From NCBI GenBank assembly GCA_001803635.1, contig MHDU01000044.1:1-58832 (forward strand): DNA of 58,832 bases. The letters are read 5' to 3'. Below the pieces are notes generated by a model. That model worked only from the letters and a program-made list of their open reading frames with translations, searched no databases and had not been told where the DNA came from. The DNA is from Nitrospirae bacterium GWB2_47_37. Its GTDB lineage: Bacteria > Nitrospirota > Thermodesulfovibrionia > Thermodesulfovibrionales > Dissulfurispiraceae. Each line of letters opens with the position of its first letter. The stretch's first letter is position 1. This document shows, in pieces, positions 53,725 to 58,832 of this stretch. The position numbers and the translations under genes were made by a program.

Positions 53725-55796
53725 TGCGTATACCCCTTGAATGGCTGAGAGAATTTGTCGCGGTTCCCGCAGACGCTTCGGAGGTCGCTCATAAACTCAC
53801 AATGATAGGCCTTGAAGTGGAGGCCGTGGAAAATCTCGATAACGACGTCGTTTTTGAAGTGAACGTTACTCCCAACAGGCCCGACTGTTTGAGCGTTATC
53901 GGTATTGCGCGGGAGCTTTCCGCCGTGTACAATACGCCTCTTGAATTTCCGGATCACGATATTCTGGCCGAGACCGGAGAACTCGATTTCAACGTAGACA
54001 TTCTCGATAAGGAACTCTGTCACAGATACGCGGGACGGATCGTGAAAAATCTCAGATTGGGGGCTTCCCCCGAATGGTTGAGAAACAGGCTCGAAAAGTG
54101 CAATATCAGGTCGATCAATAATATCGTGGATATTACGAATTACGTGCTTCTGGAACTGGGACATCCCCTTCATGCCTTTGACCTCGGCACGATCAAAGGC
54201 CGCCGTATCCGCATTGGAACGCCGAACACCGTAAAGGGAAAAGGGGCTAAGGTCGTGATTAAAACCATAGACGGCGTCGATCATGAAATGCCCGGCGAAT
54301 CACTTCTTATCTGGGATGAAAAAAGACCGATAGCGGTCGCGGGAGTCATGGGAGGTCATGAGACGGAGGTTTCCGATTCCACTAAGGATATATTCATCGA
54401 GAGCGCTTATTTCGATCCGGCATCGGTCAGGCGGACATCGAAGGCCCTCGGATTGAAAACCGAATCCTCATTCAGGTTTGAACGGGGAACCGATATAAAA
54501 ATGCTCAAAAAGGCCCTCGACAGGGCTGCCTATTTGATGAAGACTGTCGCCGGAGGCGATATTCACGGGAAGATAGACATATACCCCAAACGCTACAGGC
54601 CCGCTGCGATAATCGTCAGGTATGAAAGGGTCAACGAAATACTCGGTTTGAGACTTACTAAAAAGGATATGCTCAACTGCCTCAACGGGCTCGGTTTTGA
54701 GATTGAAACGCTTCCGGACAGGCTGAAAATAAAGCCGCCCGCTTATAGGCGGGACATAAAAATGGAAGCGGACGTAATAGAAGAGATCGTGCGGATTTAC
54801 GGCTACGACAGGATTCCGGCGCAACTGCCGAAGGCTACGATAGGGACAGAAGGCAATGAGTTAAAAGTTAGAAGCAATATCAAGCAGGCTTTTTTAAAGT
54901 CAGGGTTTACGGAAGTAATCAATTACAGCTTCATGGGCATTCATGACATAGACATGCTCGGCATCGATGAAAAAGATGAGAGAAGAAATTCAGTTCGGAT
55001 AAAAAATCCGCTCAGGGCGGAAGATTCCTTAATGAGGACGACCCTTATACCTTCGATGATAAAGAATCTCGTTCATAACGTCGCCCACGGCAATAAGGAG
55101 TTGAGGCTGTTCGAGACGGCGAAGGTATTTATCGGCAGGAATGAAAACTCCGGCCTTCCGGATGAAAGGGAGCATCTTGCCGCGCTTTACTATAAGGAAA
55201 AGGTTAAGGCGCTTTACAAGGATGAGACGCACGATTTTTATATCGTTAAGGGAATAATAGAGGCTGTTTTTAATGAGTTGAAGATTTATGACTATTCGTT
55301 TATCAGGTCGTCCGAGCCGTTTTTGCATTCAGGCCAATCCGCGGATATTTTTATAATGGACGAAAAGGTAGGTTATGTCGGCTCCGTTTCCCCGGCGGTT
55401 ATAGACGTTTTGGATATAAAGGCGCATAAGCCTGCCGTAGTCGTTATGGAACTCGATATCGACAAGCTGATGCCGTATACGATGCAGGTCGTAAAATACA
55501 GGGCTTTGCCTAAATATCCGCATGTAGAGCGCGACACCGCGTTGGTTGTCGATTCATCCATCGAGGCATCTGCAATCGTAGCATGGCTCAAGTCTTACGC
55601 TTCAGACATGATAGAGGATATACATATTTTCGACGTCTATCAGGGGAAGAACATCCCGGAAGGCAAAAAGAGCATCGCATTCAACGTGCGTTATCGGGCG
55701 GCCGGCAGGACGCTCAAGGATGAAGAGGTCGATGCCCTTCACAAATCGTTGGTAGACTATATCCTCGATAAGACCAACGGACAATTAAGACAGTAG
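53724..55796 (+). CDS. pheT: Phenylalanyl-tRNA synthetase beta subunit without the N-terminal tRNA-binding OB domain
   Basis: The 690-residue protein starts as expected (W-L-R-E-F-V) but goes from G-L-E-V-E-A-V-E directly into the B1 motif E-V-N-V-T-P-N-R-P-D-C-L at about residue 50. The OB-fold tRNA-binding (B2/EMAP) domain of about 110 residues is missing. The editing domain, B5 and the C-terminal anticodon-binding domain (P-K-Y-P-H-V-E-R-D) are present. Normal bacterial PheT has close to 800 residues. The reading frame is uninterrupted, so this is a lineage trait rather than damage. Confidence 0.93.
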   Translation: MRIPLEWLREFVAVPADASEVAHKLTMIGLEVEAVENLDNDVVFEVNVTPNRPDCLSVIGIARELSAVYNTPLEFPDHDILAETGELDFNVDILDKELCHRYAGRIVKNLRLGASPEWLRNRLEKCNIRSINNIVDITNYVLLELGHPLHAFDLGTIKGRRIRIGTPNTVKGKGAKVVIKTIDGVDHEMPGESLLIWDEKRPIAVAGVMGGHETEVSDSTKDIFIESAYFDPASVRRTSKALGLKTESSFRFERGTDIKMLKKALDRAAYLMKTVAGGDIHGKIDIYPKRYRPAAIIVRYERVNEILGLRLTKKDMLNCLNGLGFEIETLPDRLKIKPPAYRRDIKMEADVIEEIVRIYGYDRIPAQLPKATIGTEGNELKVRSNIKQAFLKSGFTEVINYSFMGIHDIDMLGIDEKDERRNSVRIKNPLRAEDSLMRTTLIPSMIKNLVHNVAHGNKELRLFETAKVFIGRNENSGLPDEREHLAALYYKEKVKALYKDETHDFYIVKGIIEAVFNELKIYDYSFIRSSEPFLHSGQSADIFIMDEKVGYVGSVSPAVIDVLDIKAHKPAVVVMELDIDKLMPYTMQVVKYRALPKYPHVERDTALVVDSSIEASAIVAWLKSYASDMIEDIHIFDVYQGKNIPEGKKSIAFNVRYRAAGRTLKDEEVDALHKSLVDYILDKTNGQLRQ

Positions 55797-55803
55797 GTCA
55801 GTA

Positions 55804-55960
55804 CATAATCCGTAATCAGGCGAAGCAGGCACGGCTTCAAAGCCTTTCTCAATGCGATAAGATTATTTCTCTGCCTGTTTCTACTGTTTAATGTAAAGGT
55901 TATACCGAAGTTGCCCTTAAACGGCGCGAGGGTTCGGCGCTAAGGTATCGCTGATAAAGG
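55804..55960. repeat. Dispersed repeat copy after pheT
   Basis: CATAATCCG at 55804-55812 and the 19 bases GGCACGGCTTCAAAGCCTT at 55828-55846 repeat the element found at 8704-8758. An inverted partner of the AAAGCCTTT end occurs near 55950. The gap between pheT and the metallochaperone gene (55797-56010) contains nothing else recognisable. Confidence 0.6.
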
Positions 55961-56010
55961 CTTTTCACCCATGTCCGCTTCGCCGCGATGAATATTTGTT
56001 GCCCCATCGA

Positions 56011-56217
56011 CTACTGGCCGATGACTTTGTATCCCGCCTTTTCGATTGCCGCAGTAATGTCTTCTTTTTTGAGTTTCGATTCGTCGAATTTAACGGCAGC
56101 GCTTCCGACCTGCACGTCAGATTGCGATACGCCTGAAAGCGCGTCTATAGCCTTTTTTACCCTCATCACGCAGTGTCCGCAGCTCATGCCCTCGATTTCA
56201 ATCGTTGTATCAGCCAT
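56011..56217 (-). CDS. CopZ-like heavy-metal-associated domain protein
   Basis: From ATG 56217, with CAGGAGGCG upstream, the 68-residue protein is a single HMA domain with the metal motif G-M-S-C-G-H-C-V and the end A-G-Y-K-V. Such proteins carry Cu(I) or similar soft metals in the cytosol to P-type ATPases. No ATPase gene is adjacent in the window. Reading farther upstream adds a non-conserved tail without a ribosome binding site. Confidence 0.9.
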   Translation of the reverse strand: MADTTIEIEGMSCGHCVMRVKKAIDALSGVSQSDVQVGSAAVKFDESKLKKEDITAAIEKAGYKVIGQ

Positions 56218-56255
56218 TTTTCGCCTCCTGTTTGAAAGTAAGATATAGTCTATGA

Positions 56256-58832
56256 TTATTCCGACAGAGCCTTTTTGATCGCGAGGGCTATGGATTGGCG
56301 CGTGAAAGGCTTTTGGATGAACCCGCACGCGCCGCTTTTAATCAGATTGTCGATGCCTGCAAAGCCCTCGTGGTTGTAACCCGAGCAGAGCAGCACCTTC
56401 ACCTCCGGCTTTATGGTCTTGAGCGTCTGGAAAACCTCTCCCCCGCCCATCTTCGGCATTATCATATCCACTATTGCCAGCGATATTACGTCTTTCATGC
56501 TCCTGAATAAATTTAACCCCTCGCTTCCGTTCTTAGCGAGCACGACTTCATAACCGAGAGGTTGCAGTATATCCCTGCATAGCTCCCTGATATCCGGCTC
56601 GTCGTCTATAACGAGTATCGTGCCGGTTCCCGTCAAGTCTTCGTCCTTGCTTGAGTCTTCTTTATCGATGATTTTTGTTATAGGCAGATATATGTTGAAT
56701 CGCGTCCCTTTATTGAGTTCGCTGTAGATGTTTATGTAGCCGCTGTGATTGTTTATTATGGAATGCACTATATATAATCCGAGCCCCGTGCCTTTTCCCG
56801 TCTCCTTTGTGGTGAAGAACGGATCGAATATCCTGCTCTGCGTCTCCGTATCCATGCCGTGTCCGGTGTCGGATACCGACAATTTTATAAAACCGTCTTT
56901 ATCCGTAGAAACGCCGCCGGCGGCTCCGTTTTCGACTCCGACCACAGATGTATCTATGATTAATTTCCCGCCCTCGGGCATCGCATCCCGGGCGTTTACG
57001 GCAAGGTTCATAATAACCTGATGTATCTGAGAAGGGTCTGCAATTATGTTAGGGACGTTCTTTTTGAGGTTGAGGCCGATCTCTATATTTTTCGGTATGC
57101 TCCTCTGAAGAAGTTCCATGGAGTTATGAATGATTTCATTGATGTTCGCGGGTTTTACCTCCATTTTTTCTTTTCTGGTTATGGTGAGGATCTTTTTAGC
57201 CAGTTCCGCGCCCTTTTGTGCGGCATTATTTACTATCGAAGCCGGTTTGAAAAGGGGATCTCCTTCTTTCGTCATGCCGATCATGATCTCCGAATATCCT
57301 AATATCGCGGTGAGGAGGTTGTTGAAGTCGTGCGCTATACCGCCGGCAAGGGTCCCGATGGCCTCCATCTTCTGCGATCGTATAAGCTGCTCGTAAAGTT
57401 TTTTCTCCTGAGTGACATCTCTCTGAATGGCCGCGTAGTGGATCTCTCCTTCCGCGTAAATCGGGAAGATGACAGCCGAGGCGTGATATATCTCGCCGCT
57501 TTTTTTCCTGTTTACGAATTCCCCTCTCCAGACATTTCCGGATGTTATGGTGTTCCACAGTTTTTTATAAAAGTCTTCATCGTGCATTGTGCTTTTTAAA
57601 ATGGATATTTTCTCGCCTATAACCTCGTCAGGCCGGTATTCGGTGACCGCTTCGAAAGCCGGATTGATATAGCTTATGCGACCGTCGGCGTCCGTAATAA
57701 CGATTACATCGAAGGCAGAGTCTATTACCTGCCTGAACCGTCTGAGGTACGTAAGATTTTCCGTCTTGTTCAGCGCTATCGCCGCGTCGGCCGATATTGC
57801 CTTAAGTATGGACTCATCATCTTCGGTAAAACCTCCGGCTTTATTGCCGAAAAGAAGAACGCCGAGAGGTTCTCCCTTGTCCGAAAATAGAGGATATGCC
57901 AACAGATTTTTTATTTCAGGGTGTCCTTCAGGGAAAAAGCCGCTGAATGCCGGATGATTCATTACATTGTCTATCCGGACAGGCGCGAGAGATAATTTTG
58001 CCAGACTCACCAGCCCCTTTCCTTTAGGCAGTTTTTCACTTGTTTTTACGGTCAAACCTCGGCTGATGAGTTTTTTGAAGTTGCCGGTTTCATCGTAAAG
58101 AGCGATTGCGGAAATCTCTGCGTTTATCATTGTGTTTGCCTTGTCTATAATCAAGTCAAGTATGTCGTCTATCGAAGAATGTTCGTGAATAGATACGGCT
58201 ATGCTGTGCAGCGCCTGATATTGTCCGGTTTTCTTATGAAGTTTTTTGAACGCCTCGCTTATAGCCGTACCGATAGCGTCCAGTTCCCGGGTTCCTGTTT
58301 CGGGTATTGCCTGAGGCGCGCCGGCAGCAGGCGAATCGCCTTCTTTCACCCGTGAGACATATTCATAAATCATCCTGACCGGATCGATGATAAGCCTGCC
58401 GATAAGCGCGTTCAGGGCCGCGATGGACAGGAGGGTAATGCCTATGGCTGCGGCTATAATGGAGGCGAGCAATTGTTTCATTTCTTTTTGCATGCCGCCG
58501 GATGATAAAACAACCCTCGCAAAGCCGATAGTAACCTGCGGCGAGTCGCCGGACGCATAAAAGATCACCGGGTTATAAAAGTCGTAGCCGTCTTTAATTC
58601 TTAAATACAGAGGGGATGAAGACTTCTCAAAGTGTTTCACAGCTTCAGCATGAGGAGGGGATTTTAATTTTTCGATGGGATAGGCGTCTACGGCATCCCA
58701 TATATTAGAGTATACCTGCAGAAAAACGACATCTTCCGCCATGACAATATAGGACGCCTTCTTGAGAAGGTCGAGGTTTTCCCTGATAAGGCCTTCCTCT
58801 GCCGTCCTCGAAAGGGAATAGCTCAGAGTTGT
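56256..58832 (-). CDS. Hybrid sensor histidine kinase (sensor-GAF-PAS-HK-receiver), 5' end cut
   Basis: The frame is open to the window edge, so the N-terminus is missing. What is visible: part of a periplasmic sensor domain, a membrane span, a HAMP-like segment, a GAF domain, a PAS domain and HisKA (G-G-I-A-H-D-F-N-N-L-L). The HATPase (S-D-T-G-H-G-M, G-T-G-L-G-L) is followed by a C-terminal receiver (L-A-I-V-D-M-I-M-P-K-M). The HDFNN H-box is typical of hybrid kinases that pass phosphate to their own receiver. It stands alone, 38 bases upstream of the metallochaperone gene and in the same direction. The signal is unknown. Confidence 0.9.
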   Translation of the reverse strand, partial: TTLSYSLSRTAEEGLIRENLDLLKKASYIVMAEDVVFLQVYSNIWDAVDAYPIEKLKSPPHAEAVKHFEKSSSPLYLRIKDGYDFYNPVIFYASGDSPQVTIGFARVVLSSGGMQKEMKQLLASIIAAAIGITLLSIAALNALIGRLIIDPVRMIYEYVSRVKEGDSPAAGAPQAIPETGTRELDAIGTAISEAFKKLHKKTGQYQALHSIAVSIHEHSSIDDILDLIIDKANTMINAEISAIALYDETGNFKKLISRGLTVKTSEKLPKGKGLVSLAKLSLAPVRIDNVMNHPAFSGFFPEGHPEIKNLLAYPLFSDKGEPLGVLLFGNKAGGFTEDDESILKAISADAAIALNKTENLTYLRRFRQVIDSAFDVIVITDADGRISYINPAFEAVTEYRPDEVIGEKISILKSTMHDEDFYKKLWNTITSGNVWRGEFVNRKKSGEIYHASAVIFPIYAEGEIHYAAIQRDVTQEKKLYEQLIRSQKMEAIGTLAGGIAHDFNNLLTAILGYSEIMIGMTKEGDPLFKPASIVNNAAQKGAELAKKILTITRKEKMEVKPANINEIIHNSMELLQRSIPKNIEIGLNLKKNVPNIIADPSQIHQVIMNLAVNARDAMPEGGKLIIDTSVVGVENGAAGGVSTDKDGFIKLSVSDTGHGMDTETQSRIFDPFFTTKETGKGTGLGLYIVHSIINNHSGYINIYSELNKGTRFNIYLPITKIIDKEDSSKDEDLTGTGTILVIDDEPDIRELCRDILQPLGYEVVLAKNGSEGLNLFRSMKDVISLAIVDMIMPKMGGGEVFQTLKTIKPEVKVLLCSGYNHEGFAGIDNLIKSGACGFIQKPFTRQSIALAIKKALSE

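Overview
The window reads as a chromosomal segment of an anaerobic, probably chemolithotrophic or metal/sulfur-respiring Gram-negative bacterium. The Nitrospirota (Thermodesulfovibrionia-like) or a relative of Desulfobacterota fits best. The reasons are periplasmic multiheme c-type cytochrome modules, an NrfD/Fe-S quinone module, a DUF3786 iron-sulfur protein, a selenocysteine-containing SelD, sigma-54 activators, Lol lipoprotein export and a GH57 branching enzyme. This placement is inferred from gene content only; no rRNA or phylogenetic marker comparison was possible.

Layout. 1-3000: the end of a membrane-anchored subunit, then NrfD, a Tat-exported four-cluster ferredoxin and a hexaheme cytochrome c, closed by a strong terminator. 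2999-8648 (minus): an operon acr3 - tandem UspA - histidine kinase with a CxxCH haem motif in its periplasmic sensor - sigma-54 response regulator - small membrane protein. 8649-9056: a non-coding stretch of degenerate repeats. 9057-10720: rho and a PaaI-like thioesterase. 10952-18049 (minus): seven contiguous two-component genes (two near-duplicate kinases, two REC-PAS proteins, one REC-HD-GYP, two single REC proteins) with no DNA-binding output. 18102-20740: selD (in-frame UGA) overlapping a GH57/DUF1957 glucan branching enzyme. 20707-27622 (minus): a LysR regulator, a coiled-coil zinc-ribbon protein, tRNA(CAU), then the macromolecular synthesis cluster rpsU-yqeY-nif3-like-dnaG-rpoD, and tRNA-Arg. 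27646-43719: mixed housekeeping genes (TPR protein, DUF3786, ABC exporter, tpiA-secG-solute-binding protein, SprT-like protease, MgtC, lysS-lolC-small protein-lolD) broken by an AvaI/BsoBI-like restriction-modification pair and a PIN toxin module. 43723-49616: an AT-rich accessory island with a broken MNT/HEPN pair, two mosaic secreted paralogues flanking hicBA and a lipoprotein, another lipoprotein, and an intact MntA/HepT pair. 49733-55796: the classic thrS-infC-rpmI-rplT-pheS-pheT operon. The end holds a CopZ-like metallochaperone and a hybrid GAF-PAS kinase cut by the window edge.

How it fits together. The respiratory module at the left edge would move electrons between the quinone pool and periplasmic cytochrome. 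The adjacent haem-motif kinase could report redox state or a gaseous ligand to sigma-54 promoters. The seven-gene phosphorelay is likely read out as c-di-GMP turnover through its HD-GYP member.

The points most worth a second look are: (i) the selenocysteine SelD whose true start lies 51 bases upstream of the first uninterrupted ATG; (ii) the haem-motif kinase operon; (iii) the output-poor phosphorelay array; (iv) a ZIP-like transporter split by a cyclic-nucleotide-binding domain; (v) about eight genes with a promoter -10 box 5-9 bases from ATG and no ribosome binding site, which suggests frequent leaderless transcripts; and (vi) reduced ThrRS and PheT proteins and an AUA start for infC.
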